The position numbers and the translations under genes were made by a program. From positions 20,274,379-20,338,378 of the forward strand of contig NC_074723.1 of assembly GCF_947242115.1 (NCBI RefSeq): DNA of 64,000 bases, in the 5' to 3' direction. The DNA is from Biomphalaria glabrata (taxonomy: Eukaryota > Mollusca > Gastropoda > Planorbidae). Shown one piece after another: positions 22,757 to 35,514 of the stretch. Numbering within the stretch: position 1 is the first letter of the stretch; each line of letters starts with the position of its first letter. Below the pieces are notes generated by a model, which did no database searches, was not told the origin of the DNA, and was given only the letters and a program-made list of their open reading frames with translations.

Positions 22757-22782
22757 GCGCATGCGCAGAAGGTCCCCACGTG
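22757..22782. promoter_or_regulatory. NRF-1-like palindrome and E-box upstream of ATAD3
   Basis: gcgcatgcgc at 22757-22766 is the full NRF-1 consensus core (YGCGCAYGCGCR), and cacgtg at 22777-22782 is a canonical E-box. They lie 123-148 bases before the ATAD3 start codon in one of the few CpG-containing patches of the area. NRF-1 is a known activator of nuclear genes for mitochondrial proteins, which fits the downstream gene. The sequence match is seen directly; binding is inferred. Confidence 0.65.
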
Positions 22783-22904
22783 AAAATCTGCATGGTGCAA
22801 CTTCAATGTGAAAGTCGCCGGCAACATAGAATCTAGTCTAGGTCTAGTCTGTTGCTCTTATGTTAAATGACATTATATAGCTAGTTACTTTCTTAACTTG
22901 GAGA

Positions 22905-25900
22905 ATGTCGTGGTTATTCGGCTCAAAAAGTCAACCACCATCAACCGTTGGGTTTCCTCAGGTACCACCGCCACCCGGAGCCGGAGGTTCTGATGGTGAT
23001 GATGGAAAGAAGAGGAATTCGAAAATGGAATATTCTTTCGACTCGTCTGCTTTGGAAAGAGCTGCCAAAGCAGCCAAAGAACTGGAATCTTCAAGTTAGT
23101 AACTTATCTAATCTAGATCTGAACCCTTAAATCTATTATACTCTTTGTTTAGATCTACTAAGTAGTCTACATTATAATTATTTATTAAGGTTAAACTTAA
23201 GTGACAGAACTTATCTAGTAGAAGTCCTGCTGCCACAATTTTTGCCTTTGAATTTTTTAAAGTAAATTAAAGCTCAAGCTGAGAATGAGAAGCTCAGTAG
23301 AGTCTAGACTTGACTTAATCCTCTGTACTCCCAGGGGTGAGGGCGAGGCAGACATGCCTACAGTCCCGCATTATGCGGAACCGTCCCGCAAAAGCATCAA
23401 AAAAGCTCACATGTTCCGCCGTTCCGCATTCCCGATTTTTTGTTCCGCCAAGTCTGAATTCCGACACAACAAAAAAAAAAAATCGCCGATTTTCATTATT
23501 TATTAATAATGCGAAATGAAAATACTGAATGCAAAATAAAATATATCTAGGTCTGTGTTTATTGTTTTACATTTCATCTCCTCCCGGAACCGGTGTGTCC
23601 TAAATTTACGAAGATATGGTTGAGCTAGATCTAGATCTAGACATAGATCTAGATCTAGTACTCTAGGTCTAGATACTAGATCTATTCTTAGAATCTAGAA
23701 TCTAGTAAGTGCTAATAAGCAAAATTTTCCATTCAAATCCCTTTTCCTGACAAAGGCGCTATGCGGCTATTCTAACACTAACGACGTAACGTGACTAACT
23801 CGTCTGGTTTCTTACTCTTAGCCGTCTTACTAGTCTTAGGTTTCTAAGTCTAAGTAATATTATAAAATAAATAAAGATTCTAATTATAATATTTAAATAT
23901 TAGTAATCTTATCTAAGAAAAGGATTTTTTTTCAAATACGTTATTAAAGATCTAGATCTAGACCTAAATGTAATTAATTAACTTAGACACAATAAGGCTG
24001 AGTTATGTCATGTGAGTAAGGCTAAGGCCTAAATAAGGCTATATCTAGTCTACTTATTAATATTACATACTTAGATACTAGATCTACATAGTCTAAATTA
24101 GTATCTAGTAATCTAGATCTAGCACTAGATAACTAGGTCTAGATGATACTAAATCTAGATCTTAGTATCTAGAGAAATAGACTTAGAAGGTGATAGATCT
24201 CTAGATTTCTATGTATCATTATCATATGTAATAAATTTAGTTCTCAATAAGTCCATAGATCTAGACATAAATATTTAGATCTAGAAAAAATCTATTAATA
24301 TACTTATTATAATCTGTGTTCTTAGATGACTTATTAGTATTAGATGTAGGTCTAGTCCTAGACTAGTACTACTAGTTACTGGTAGACAGACTCTTAAATT
24401 ATTTTAGATCTAGAACTAGAGACAACTTCTAGAGTGACTAGAGTAGAGCCCTAGAAAAGGATCTAGAATAATCTAGATCTAGTCATTACATTTAGATCTA
24501 GTAGTAACAAATAAAAATAGTAACATTTGAGTCTAGGTCATTAGAATATAGATTTTTTTTTTCAGAATTCATCATATAGGAGTTAGAACTATTGATTTCA
24601 AACAAAGGACATAATTATGAATTAAAGGTTTTCTTAGTTTTAATTATATTATACTATTTACATCTAATTTATAAGAAGCAAACTAGTATTGTTATTAAAG
24701 TAATATAATTGAAGTTTTATTTATATTGCGTACAGTATGGCTGACTAACATAAACGCGTGTATGTTCCACATTGGGGCCCAAAATTCCACATTTTCAACC
24801 TGAGTGTTCCACATTCTGGGTCTTGGGGGTAGGCATGTCTGGCGAGGGGAGCATAGGGCTGCATCCACACCTCTCCACCGAAGTCATTTCTGAGCAGCTT
24901 TCTTCATCTGCTCCCATGTCCATGTCATTCCAGACCCCAGTACCCTCTGCTTCACCTATGACTGACCTCTTCCAGGTTTGCTTGGGTCTGCCCACTGTGA
25001 CTTTCCTCTTTCCTTGTGGGTTCCAGTCAAGTGCCTGCCTTGCAACATTGGTAGCTGGTTTTCGCAGGGTTTGTCCTAACCAGCTCCATTGGCATTAGAG
25101 TCCACTTTCATTTTGTGATGTCTTGGGTTATGCCAGTTATGGGCTTTTGTCTAGTTCTCTCCCACAAATCGATAGTAATCTTTTCTGGCCACCTAATTCC
25201 TAATATCCGGCGTAGGCATCTGTTAACAAAAGTCTGGAGCTTTTAGATCTAGATCTATACTCTAAATATCTAGAGATCTAGTAAATGGCTAAGCCTAATG
25301 GTTAGTCCTAGGAAAAAAAATGCAAACAATCAAACATCTATAAAGTCATCATTTATTGTCAATGAAAATAGTCTAGATCTATCTGAATCCATCACTATGT
25401 TTATGTTTTGTTTCGCTACGCATAGTTAGGCATAGACCATAGAAACATAGTTACAATAAAATATGATATCGAAGAGGGTCAGGGTTAGTTCAGCACTGAC
25501 ATTAACTAACACTGTACCTCCTGCTTTATAACTTAATGAACACTTCATAGATCTATTTACATTGAGCTGTAGAAGATGTTCCTCAACTGTGAAGAACGCT
25601 TCTACCCTTCTGACACCTGCACACTGCCCTTTGAGGGTCTCTAGGAGGGAGATCGAATCAGTGAAAATGATTACGTCCTCAGCTGGCGCTAATCCATCTC
25701 TTACTCTTTCCTCCACCAATTCCATTGCTTTCTTTTTAGCATCTCTTCTCAGTCCCAAGGCTACTTTTCCCGTGACAGGGTCCCATCAGCTCCACTTTTT
25801 CGGGCTGCTAGAGAGTCGAACCACCGCCCCATACCCAGCTCTCACAGTGCTACTGAGCATCTACACAGATCTGTCTCTGTAAATGGTTGACAGTCCTGCT

Positions 25901-26756
25901 GGTTATGATGCGATGGTCTCTCTGGCTGCTTGTAGTAACTGTGTAGGGTCACATGCCAAGAAGGTACTTATGCACTGTTGGCATGCTGAAAGCTTTGTTC
26001 GGGGTAAGGAAACCGGACCTACCGGTATCTGGTTGATTAATAATTATGACCCCAAGGAGAGACAGAATAAGAGAGAGGGAGTGCATGGTTGTGTCTATCA
26101 CTGCGTTTCTTTGTTTTTTAATTTTTTTAGCATACTTTTTGCTTAAAGTAGCCTTTCACTTTGATTTCCTTTGTCTTTTTAAAATTTGTAGTGCATTAAT
26201 GATTTGTGGCAAAATAGTAATGTTATATATGCTAATATCAGAAAATTGGGGGGGGGGGGGTTCGTGAGACAAAAATGACTATATATAGAGTGTAGAATGT
26301 GTAGATCTAGATTTAGATCTTAATCTATTTATAATTTGCTATTATCTAGGGGACTGGCTCTACTAACTCTTTAAAGTGTAGATCTAGACTATAATGATCA
26401 GCTAATAATTTTGAGTATTTAAATTGTTATAAAGATCTATATATATCTAATATTCTTCTAAAATTTTATGTCAGATCTAGAATCTCTTATAAAATAAGTT
26501 ATTTAACAGCCCCCAAAATGGGAATGAGCCGCTACTAGTGTGTTCTGTCTGTCCGTCCGTCCCATTTAGATCTAATAAAAATATAGATTGTAGAAAAGAT
26601 ATTGAAATTAAAACTACATTTAATCTATTGTTTATTTGCAGAACATGCCAAAGAAGCATTGGTTCTTATTCAAGAACAAGAACGAACTAAAGCTCTTGAA
26701 CATCAGAAACAAATAAAGGTATTTTCTTATTTGCTGGAATTTATGTGTGTGTGTAC

Positions 26757-26813
<57 letters not shown>

Positions 26814-29800
26814 GAAAGATAGAGGGTGAGAGGATGGAATATAAGGCTACATTTAATTTTTGATATTTTTGTTTTAAGGAATATGAGGCTCATTTAGAGC
26901 AGTTAAAAATTGAGCAAGTGCGAGCTGTAGCAGAGGAGCGTAGAAAAACAATGTCAGAGGAAACCAAGCAGCATCAGTACAAGGCTCAATATGATGACCA
27001 GTTGGCTAGGAAACGTTATGAAGACCAGTTAGCTCAACAGGTTATTATGAGAAAATTAAATAGAACATCTTTCCTTTTTGTTTACTGATGACCAATTGCA
27101 TGTTTATTGAACTTTATAATTTGACTACTTTTTTCTAACTTTCTGTAACTATTTTCCACATTCTAATGGAATTATTTACTTGACTCATTTATGTTAAGGT
27201 TAAACTTCTTTTACTTTTTTCATCAGAAAATGTTCTGCTTAGTGTATAATTGAATAGAATTGCATGCTCTTTTTTTTATATAAAACAAATTTTTGTTCGT
27301 TCCAGAACAATACGTACTGAGTTAACAAACAGATAATGTAAAAAAAATATCTGCTTAGTTCATTCATTTGAAGAACTTGTACAAAAATGTGTATTGAAGT
27401 TCCCTATCTCTTGTAATTTTAGTCTTTTATAAAAAGTTTTAAAATTTGGTACCTTTTTGAACTTTAATGTCTACTTTTTTCTTTTTCAGGCACACATGAA
27501 TGAAGAAAATCTCAGGAAGCAAGAAGAATCTGTGAAGAAGCAGGAAGCTATGAGAATAGGTGCTTTTTTTTTTTTTTTTTTTTTTTAATAATCTTATAAA
27601 CTAAAGTACCAGGATGATAGATTTTTTAAAAGTAAGTTTATAAATTCAAGGCTTTAACAGTGATCATCATTCTTAAACAGCTACCATGGAAAAAGAAGCA
27701 GAAATTCGTCACAAACATGACTTGATGAGAATAGAAGCTGAGATGAGAGCCAGGGGTCAAGTAGAAAGAGAAAATAGAGACATAATCAAAGAACAAATAA
27801 GGCTTAGAGCTGAGGAAGATAGGAAAACTAAAATTGATGCCATAAAGTATGTATTTAAAAGAACAAAATATTATTTAGATTCTTAGCACTTTTTGTGTTA
27901 GACGATTTAGGGCTACTCTGAATCTGGAGTTTTACCTTTTTTTTTTTTTAAATATGAAATACCAACCTAATGATCTAACATTCTAGAACTTTTTCTTTTA
28001 TTAGATGCACATTGCTGTTCATTTTTTAATATGCATTTTAAAAAATGTATTTAAATTTTGTTTAATGGATCATTTTGTACTTTGTAATAACTAAATTCAT
28101 AAATTCTAGAGATTCTGTTAAAATAAGTCATTTGGTTTGACTGTTTGAAATGTAGAAGATTGTTTTTATAAAGATTTTTACGAAATGGAAGTTTTTGTTT
28201 ATTTAAGTTAAAAATGTATTCTTGTTAGATTTTTACTTTAACAAACACTTTCAGTGTTATCTATCACACATTTTGTTTTGTTTTCAGCACTTATGGCCAA
28301 GTACTTGGCACTGGCTTATCAACATTCCTTAATAACTGGAACATGATTACAGCTTTTGTAAGTTGTTCAGTGGCAGCACTGTATGATGTTTTAAGACAGT
28401 TTAAGAAATATCAGCTTAAAACAAAGTGTCTACCAAGAGACTATTAAGAATATACATATATATGCAGCTTTCTTTTAAGTTGGTTTATGGCTAATTTCAA
28501 AAACTTGTCAACCTTCTTTCTAAAGATGATAAAACACTGATATATATTATTGCTGAATAGAAATGTACCCTTTGAAAAGGAAGCTTTAACATTTTATACT
28601 GTTCTTTGAGTATGTATGGCGTATATTCATTCTTTTTTTCTTTTAATTCGCTAAGGCAGGAGGAGCTACTTTGGTTATTGGAGGCTACTATGGTGTGAAA
28701 CACAGTTTTGGTTTAGTGTTCAGAGCTGTTGAGTCCAGGCTGGGTAAACCCTCACTAGTTCGAGAAACATCAAGATTTACTGTTGGTAGAGCATTCAAGC
28801 ATCCTATTCAGGTCAGGATATGTTTTTCATTTATATTATTTTCTGCTTAGAATCTTTATATTCTTTATACATTTTTAAAAGCCCTCACTCACTCATCACT
28901 GATTCTCCCACTTGCCATGGATGAAAAAAATATAAAAATTTAACCTGTTATCACTTACCTTTGGTCTATGACAACTATGATAAAAACCACAGCAGTTTAA
29001 ATTTACCAAAAACGATTTTTTATTTGCAATTTTTTTTTTTAATCTAACTTATTGAAAAGTGCTATATTATACTTTTAATTTCAAGTACTTAAATTCTTAT
29101 GGTTTTTGCCCTCTTCTATAAATAATACATATTTGCTCAGTTGTTAGAGCATAAGACTTACAAAAGTCCATAATGGCTCATCAACTTTTTTTTTAAATGG
29201 CGTTTTTTGCATAATAATTTGGTATACATAAAATTTGAAAATGGAATTTATAACCTTGATCCTGATACAGTTAATTTAATTTTAATTATTTGATCTATAT
29301 AAAAGTTGGAACAGAATTCATAACCTTGAATGAGTTTTAATGCTTGATTAAAAAATTAATGGTTTTTGAAAACATCAAGGGGGCTTTCAAAAAATTCAAC
29401 AAAAAGTCAAAGAATGCTCGGATATTATATATAGGACTATTTTCTAAAACGTGTGTGTGGGAGGATGATCCATGACAACATAAAGAATATAGGCCAATAG
29501 CCTAGGAGCAAATTAATGTGTATAGCCAGTGTATAATGCTAGCATTAATTATATTTTATATTTACATTTATGTTCCTTGATATATTTTTATACCTATATT
29601 TAATTCTGAAATTGAAATACATCATAGTTGCAATCAGGATTTTGTTCGGGGGGGGGGGGGGGGGGGAACATCCTAAAAAATAAAAAAAATTCTTAGTCTA
29701 GATTCAAACCCATTAAATCACTTGCAGTCTTTTCATTTTCTTAGTTCTTCCATTATTTGGCCTTTTTTCATGTCACTTTTTCTTCTCTTTTACTGTATAC

Positions 29801-32800
29801 ATTTTATGGCTTAAAAATGTTTTTTATGTGAATATATCAAAAGCAAATTTTAAACAAAGTGTAAAAATTACTGTGATCAACTTAGTTATTTTTTAAAATG
29901 TCATTTGTTTACCATTAGTATGCGTGGCAAACTCTTAAAATTATGCATGTTTTTACTTTAATTAACATGCTTTTAACAAACGTTTTCTTCTCTTTGAATT
30001 AGACTGTAAAAAATATGATTAGAAAGCCAGATGATCCACTTAAAGGTATCATTCTAAAGGTATGTGATAAATCATTTGTGTTTTATTTATCAAAGAAGTG
30101 GTAAAGTTATTTAAAGTTGTTGTTACTGCAACCTATGCCTTTGTTTCAGCCTTCCCTTGAAGAGAAACTTCGAGATATAGCCATAGCGACAAGACACACC
30201 AAGAAAAATAATGGCTACTTTAGAAATATTTTGATGTATGGGCCACCAGGTACCGGCAAAACAATGTTCGCCAAGGTAAGACTTCTTTGACGTTAGATCA
30301 ACACAGTAGAACCTTGATAACCCAGATCAGTTAGGAAATGGGTCTGTCCATGTAACCAGATGTGGAATATTATAAACGGTTCATTTCACCAACAAAGTAA
30401 AGAAAATTCAAAATTATTGCACTTAGTAAAATATACACAGGATCAAAGTGTTGTACTATTATTGAGAGAAATAATCGCTGATCTTGTGCTGCACATCAGC
30501 AAGACCACTTATATACCATGCTGTAAAACAAAAAAAGGCTGTGTGCATATTTCACGTCCAGATAAATGACCTTCTACTGGTGCAGAAGAAAATAGTCTAA
30601 GGGACAGAACCACTAATAACTGCCATTAATCTCAATATGGCAGGGTCGAGCTCCCTTTCTGCTATATAAAACATAATTAATTAATTAGTAGTAATTGATT
30701 ATTAGCTGGTTAATTTTTGTATTGTTTTGTGTATTGTCATCGACTATGAGTAATTCAGCAAAATTTCAACTTGATCTGAGAATAGGAAGTCAGGGAAAAA
30801 ATCTGGCAAAATATAATTAGGGGATTAAAATTATATATACATTCACATCTCTCGTGAAGTAGCATTTATTCCCCTTATTTCAATATCAAACAAAGTAATT
30901 AATCACCAATAATTAATTAACTATTTGGTTAGTTTTTTAAATTGATTCATGTCTTGTCATGTACAATGAATAATTGTGCAAAGTTTCAACTGGATCTGAG
31001 AATGGAAAGTGGGAGAAAAAAACATGTTCAAACTTTTTTACCAGAGTGAGTGAGTTGATAAGCTTTGTAGAAATATTTTGAACTAAGGCAACAGCTTAAA
31101 GCAAATACTAAAGTTTACTTGTGGTATCTCAATACGTTTTACAAGGTATGGCAACATGACCTTCGAATTTCGAAATGACTTTCCTGAAGACATTACCTCT
31201 TTAACAATGTGCTTAACATTTTTATGGTTTAAGTATATTAGTAGTTTAACATTGAATGGATTTTTAAAGCTATATTAATTAATTTTAACAAGCTGTGTTG
31301 AGTATTTTAATGTTCTTGTGATATTTCAGAGTCTAGCCAAACATTCCGGCATGCACTATGCTATAATGACAGGTGGTGATATAGCTCCAATGGGTAAAGA
31401 AGGTGTCACAGCGATGCATAAAGTTTTTGATTGGGCACATACCAGTAGTAAAGGGTAAGCAAAACATACATTTTTTTAAAATAAAGTATTTCTACCATGC
31501 CACACTTCCTGGAACCATCACATAAAAAAAATATCTTTTTTTTTCTGTGGTTTCTGAGATAAAATAATTTTGCAAAATCTGGATAAGTGGTTTTTTTTTT
31601 CCTTTGCTTAGTTTTTTTTTTTTTTATGTGATAAGAATACATTGGATGCATTATTTTTCCTGTTTCATTACATTGTTAGGCATACATATTACATATGTAT
31701 ATATATATATATATCTGTGGCATTTTACGTCTCGAGAGACAATCTTTTCCCTTTGCAACTTCTTGTGTGACTAAAGAGACCAATCCTTGATAAACAGCTG
31801 CGATCGCAGGTTGGGCATATATAATCACCAGGCGCCATTGCATTTTCACCCTTCTTTCTGCTTCTGTTGTGTATGGCATTTGCAATCCATGACCCTTCCT
31901 TAATGCTCTCTCTCTCCATGTGGATCTATCCAGTGCCACCCCTTCCCAGCTGCTATTGCTGATTTCGAAGAGCTTCATGTCACGTTTGCATACATCCGTA
32001 TAACGTAAAAGTGGGCGAACAGCGGCCCTCCTGCCTTCTATTAGATAGCCATACAGGATGTCCTGTGGAAGTCAACCTACTGGCATTCTACGAATATATA
32101 TATATGAAAGGCAACACTAGGGACCAAATTTTATTGAAAGAAAATGTTGATTCAGATATGAAAATATGGGACAACATTGATAAAGGGATCAACCTTGGAC
32201 CCTCCGATTTGACAACTCCACCTAGCCGCAGCACAGTGTCAAGCAAGAAGACCATTTGTGAATGCTTTTGTTTAGCGCATTTTTCACAGGGCCCAGCTAA
32301 TACAACTCTGCTAAAATGGAGTTTCTACTCTAGCCCACAAATAATTTTAAAAAATCACTTTTAAGAATTATAAAAGATATTCTTTTGATGGTACTTATTG
32401 TTCTCAGCTTCAATCAGGCTGTTACACTTATTACTTTATAAAAACATGTAAATTTAGTGCTTTCTTTTAAATACCTATATATAGTCATATTGTCCCTATT
32501 CGTTACGCAAGCAACGTAGTTAACGTGTTCTTTCAACAGATAAAACATAAAAGAATAAACTTTGAACTATTTTTGTTTGACAGTGTTGTTCTGTTTGTGG
32601 ATGAAGCTGATGCTTTCCTGAGGAAAAGAAGTGTAGTAAGTAAACTGAGCATTTCTTAAAGAACCAGCTATAGATTTTCTATTATTTTAAATGCCATTGT
32701 CTTCAATTAGGCATCATTCTTTATTTGTAGGAAGTGATCAGTGAAGATATGAGGGCTGCTTTGAATGCCTTTTTGTACAGAACAGGAGAGCAGTCACAAA

Positions 32801-35002
32801 AGTAAGTTTGTTGAGAGATATTGCATATGTAATAAAGCTTTAAGAACAAACAATCTGTTGTATCTTGTAAGTTTTAACTCATGCTCCTTAAGTACTCTCT
32901 TCTAAATGTGTAGATTATTTGCAATTCGTATAGTATGATAGGGAAAAATGGCATTACTGTCTAAAAGTGCTATCATAACTATACTAATAACCATATCAAT
33001 TACGTAGATGTTATTGCTGCATTGGCAGCAAAAGCATAGTAACAGTCATAGAAACTTGATCAGTTCGTAGATACAAGCTTATGCTATACAAGGCCAAGAC
33101 AGAAATTAAGATATTAAGTCTGATTACTTAGTTGTCTATTACATTAGATAAATTTTATGGGAATTCATTATTTTCTGTTCACATGATTTACAAGTACAGC
33201 ATTTTCATATATCATTTATTGGATGACCAATAGTAAATTTACAAATCTAGGTATTTTATTTTAAAATGTTATTTATTGTTTGCAACAAGCAGCAGTGTTT
33301 TTGAATTATTGGATGCAAAGTTTTCTGAATTGTATTAATGTGCGTGTGCACGCCTTTCATATTTCTGATTAAGCTCCCAAGTTTCTAATTTCCACATTAT
33401 TTTTCCTCATTATTGGCCTTGAAGCTATTCTTATTTAAATGGAGATAAAATTATTATATATCATATTTAACTTCATTAACATTTTCAAATATACAGATTC
33501 ATGTTAGTGTTGGCTAGTAACCAGCCAGAACAGTTTGACTGGGCCATTAATGACAGACTTGATGAGATGGTAGAATTTGAAATACCAACATTTGAAGAAA
33601 GGGAGAGACTTGTTCGGCATTACTTCCAAAAATTTGTCCTAGATCCTGCCACTGCTAAATCTGGGTAAGACCATGATCATCGTATATGGAGTAAATATAG
33701 TCGTGTCATTTCATATTTATTGAAATTCATATATTTGAGATGTATGTCTTCTTAAGATTTTTCACTCAATGTAAATTTTTCAGGCGTTTACGAGTAGCAG
33801 AATTTGATTATGGTAAGAAATGTCAGGAAATCGCCGAAAAGACAGAAGGTTTATCTGGGAGAGAAATATCCAAACTAGCTGTTGCCTGGCAGGTTAGCTT
33901 GATTTTTGTTTTCCTACATTGTTGCATATCTTAATAGAGAAGTCTTTTAGTGTACGATTTTGAATGAACATGAATATACAAAATATGCAAGTACTGTTTT
34001 CTAATTATTAGGTATGTAAATGGATAAAAATATTGTGGCTTTTAAAAGCTTCTTCAACTGATTCACTTGTATATCTGGTAACCCCTAATCAAAGTGAGAT
34101 AACTTACAAAAATCATTCAAATATGTTGATAGTTAAAGCGTTGTAAGACATACATAATTGTCAGCTTGTATAACTCGTCTGTTTTTCAAATTGTCAAAAT
34201 AAAAATATTTAGCTTATTACTGTTAATGTTTAAATTGGTACCAAAAAAAAATCAAGCATATTAATTATTCATAATTCTATTATTGTATAAACAACTGATC
34301 TGCATAGATCTATATCTTATCTAGCAAATAGTTGTGAGCTTGAATACAGTTATGTAATCTTATAACTCACTCTGGGAGGATTCTTTCACACCTTATTTCT
34401 CCCATGTCCCATTCTCATATCAAGTTGAAAAATTTCACAATTATTCATTTTCAATAACATCACATGAATCAATAAAAAATTTAACCAATTAATCGATTAG
34501 TGGCAATTAATTGATTTTGTAAGTCGTCTCTTCTCTTCATCTAGAATGAGGTTGGGGAGCACCATTATTGACTATCAAAGCTTTGCATCATCTGTATAAG
34601 TCTTCTAATTTCACTTTTCACTTTAATTTGAAATGAAGCGTAGGACATAATCATCTTCTTTTTTGAAGTAACATCTGTACTATATAAGATTAATGCATCA
34701 TTTAACTATTTCTAGGCTTTCATGAAGCTTACATTCTCTTTCAGGCCAAGGCCTATGCTTCAGAAAAAGGTGTCCTGACTGAAGAAATGATTGATGACAT
34801 AGTGAATGATTCTGTTCAGCAACATGCCAAAAAAGTAGCTTGGCAACATGGTGAAGTCTTAACAGATGTTTTCTACAGAACCAGTAAAGACAGGCACATG
34901 TCGATAATGCCCCCTCCACAGGTGTCAAAGTCTACATTGAGCTCGTCTGTACAAGAAACTAAACAATCTCCATCCCCTCCACAAGACTGCCCACCATCCT
35001 AA
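22905..35002 (+). CDS. ATAD3: ATAD3, mitochondrial AAA+ ATPase, complete 15-exon gene
   Basis: ATAD3 is an inner-membrane AAA+ ATPase contacting the outer membrane; it supports cristae, nucleoid organisation, cholesterol transport and mitochondrial import. Exons: 22905-23094, 26642-26718, 26879-27040, 27490-27559, 27681-27846, 28288-28357, 28656-28811, 30003-30059, 30150-30275, 31330-31454, 32584-32635, 32731-32801, 33497-33664, 33784-33892, 34745-35002. All have GT/AG borders and phases join to 618 codons plus stop (human ATAD3A has 634). The start MSWLFG matches the family. A charged coiled coil spans about 50-220 ([19 protein letters not shown]), a hydrophobic segment about 240-258, Walker A GPPGTGKT 347-354, and Walker [12 protein letters not shown] 401-411, followed by [15 protein letters not shown] and the [14 protein letters not shown] block. 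The tail is Pro/Ser-rich. Introns 1 and 10 carry transposable elements. No truncation was seen. Confidence 0.97.
23285..25240 (-). pseudogene. LINE 3' end fragment in ATAD3 intron 1, split by a hAT-like element
   Basis: The minus strand at 24842-25240 gives LINE C-terminal blocks: [26 protein letters not shown], then DAALCSP, matching the recalled 3' end of RTE/CR1-type elements (ALRWTPQGKRKRGRPKTTWRR ... LCS). The reading continues after the insertion at 23349 and below, with coding resembling [11 protein letters not shown]. Between the halves sits the element at 23350-24840. It is 5' truncated, holds in-frame stops and shifts, and lies antisense to ATAD3. Confidence 0.7.
23350..24840. mobile_element. 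hAT-like non-autonomous element with ctagat-rich interior
   Basis: The left end agacatgcctac and the reverse complement of the right end are identical (12 bp; 13 if the ambiguous outer C/G pair is counted). Flanks ggcgaggc (23342-23349) and ggcgaggg (24841-24848) agree at 7 of 8, an 8-bp duplication as in hAT. CpG-rich subterminal sequence (tcccgcattatgcggaaccg) occurs only on the left. The interior from about 23620 to 24500 is almost entirely degenerate ctagat/agatct. No transposase was seen. Its insertion interrupts a LINE fragment inside ATAD3 intron 1. Confidence 0.7.
25500..25850 (-). pseudogene. RNase H domain fragment of a non-LTR retrotransposon
   Basis: The minus frame contains [11 protein letters not shown], then [13 protein letters not shown] and [20 protein letters not shown]. 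This is the RNase H arrangement (glycine-rich strand, A-E-A helix, then the I-FTDS strand with its catalytic Asp). The pattern belongs to I-clade-type LINEs. In-frame stops lie upstream, and no polymerase is adjacent. It lies antisense in ATAD3 intron 1. Confidence 0.6.
26507..26615 (+). repeat. dispersed repeat with gtctgtccgtccgtcc core, copy 2
   Basis: Blocks agcccccaaaatgggaa, gccgctactag-tgtg, gtctgtccgtccgtccca, tttagatcta, and gaaaagatattgaaatt follow the same order as at 8265-8420. It lies about 30 bases before ATAD3 exon 2, inside intron 1. Confidence 0.6.
26758..26812. repeat. TA microsatellite in ATAD3 intron 2
   Basis: About 27 TA units lie between exon 2 (ends 26718) and exon 3 (starts 26879) of ATAD3, in an intron of only 160 bases. 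Length polymorphism is expected. Confidence 0.9.
31694..32087 (-). pseudogene. LINE C-terminal fragment in ATAD3 intron 10 (same family as 55725-58480)
   Basis: The minus strand reads [37 protein letters not shown], and the terminal zinc-finger-like [20 protein letters not shown]. The same order ends the LINE at 58404 (DILYAELVEG, YRDVCKRDMR, CRSRIGLISHTRFC). The 3' end is followed by a TA microsatellite, as in the other copy. At least one in-frame stop and frame changes are present, so the copy is dead and 5' truncated. Confidence 0.8.
32101..32240 (+). repeat. dispersed repeat, partner of 2822-2970
   Basis: gaaaggcaacactagggacc after a TA run, and gacaactccacctagc at the far side, repeat blocks seen at 2822-2970 in the same order. 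It abuts the 5' side of the antisense LINE fragment at 31694-32087 in ATAD3 intron 10. Confidence 0.5.
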
Positions 35003-35514
35003 CAACAGTTTTGTGCTAGAGCTGTGCTATTTTTTTTTTTATTTGTCTTGCCGAGGATGCATGCTGACCTGGCTCACAGTTGGTCAAGATTGAACATTTG
35101 ATGATCTTCATGTTTTAATTGAAGCTTTGGTAAATGGCAGACCATTAATGTGTAGATTTTGACATTTTTATTGTTCATAGCGATTTTCATCAATTGATCC
35201 AATGGTTGACTGCAAAATGATAAACCAAATGTGGAAATTAAAGGAAATGTTTTATACTAACTTATTGGCTTTTGTGTGTGTTGAACACATTTTTATTTAA
35301 GATACTGATTAAAATGGAAGTATTTACATCAGTGCATGTATTAATAGAAAAAAAAAAATCCAGATGACCTACATGTGTGTTTTGTAATTTTTGTTTAGAT
35401 ATTTTTTGAAGTATAGGTTGGGCTTCTTTTTTTAGGCTTAGGGTCTATAGCCTAGGTGGCTACTTAGTCATCGATGGTGGTTCAGAGTGTCCCAAGGTAA
35501 TAATCTTCATTGAA

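Noticed and set aside
24772-25098. 108-codon plus-strand frame
   Set aside because: The opposite strand carries recognisable LINE C-terminal coding, so the plus frame is a shadow.
26046-26267. Short frames after the RNase H fragment in ATAD3 intron 1
   Set aside because: No splice continuity with ATAD3 exons and no recognised domain.
29100-29175. tRNA-like sequence in ATAD3 intron 7 (gctcagttgttagagcataa)
   Set aside because: Only an A-box-like stretch is seen, with no clear B-box or cloverleaf. At most a SINE scrap.
30305-30360. Tc1/pogo-like left end (cagtagaaccttgataaccc)
   Set aside because: No matching right end or TA duplication was found in the intron.
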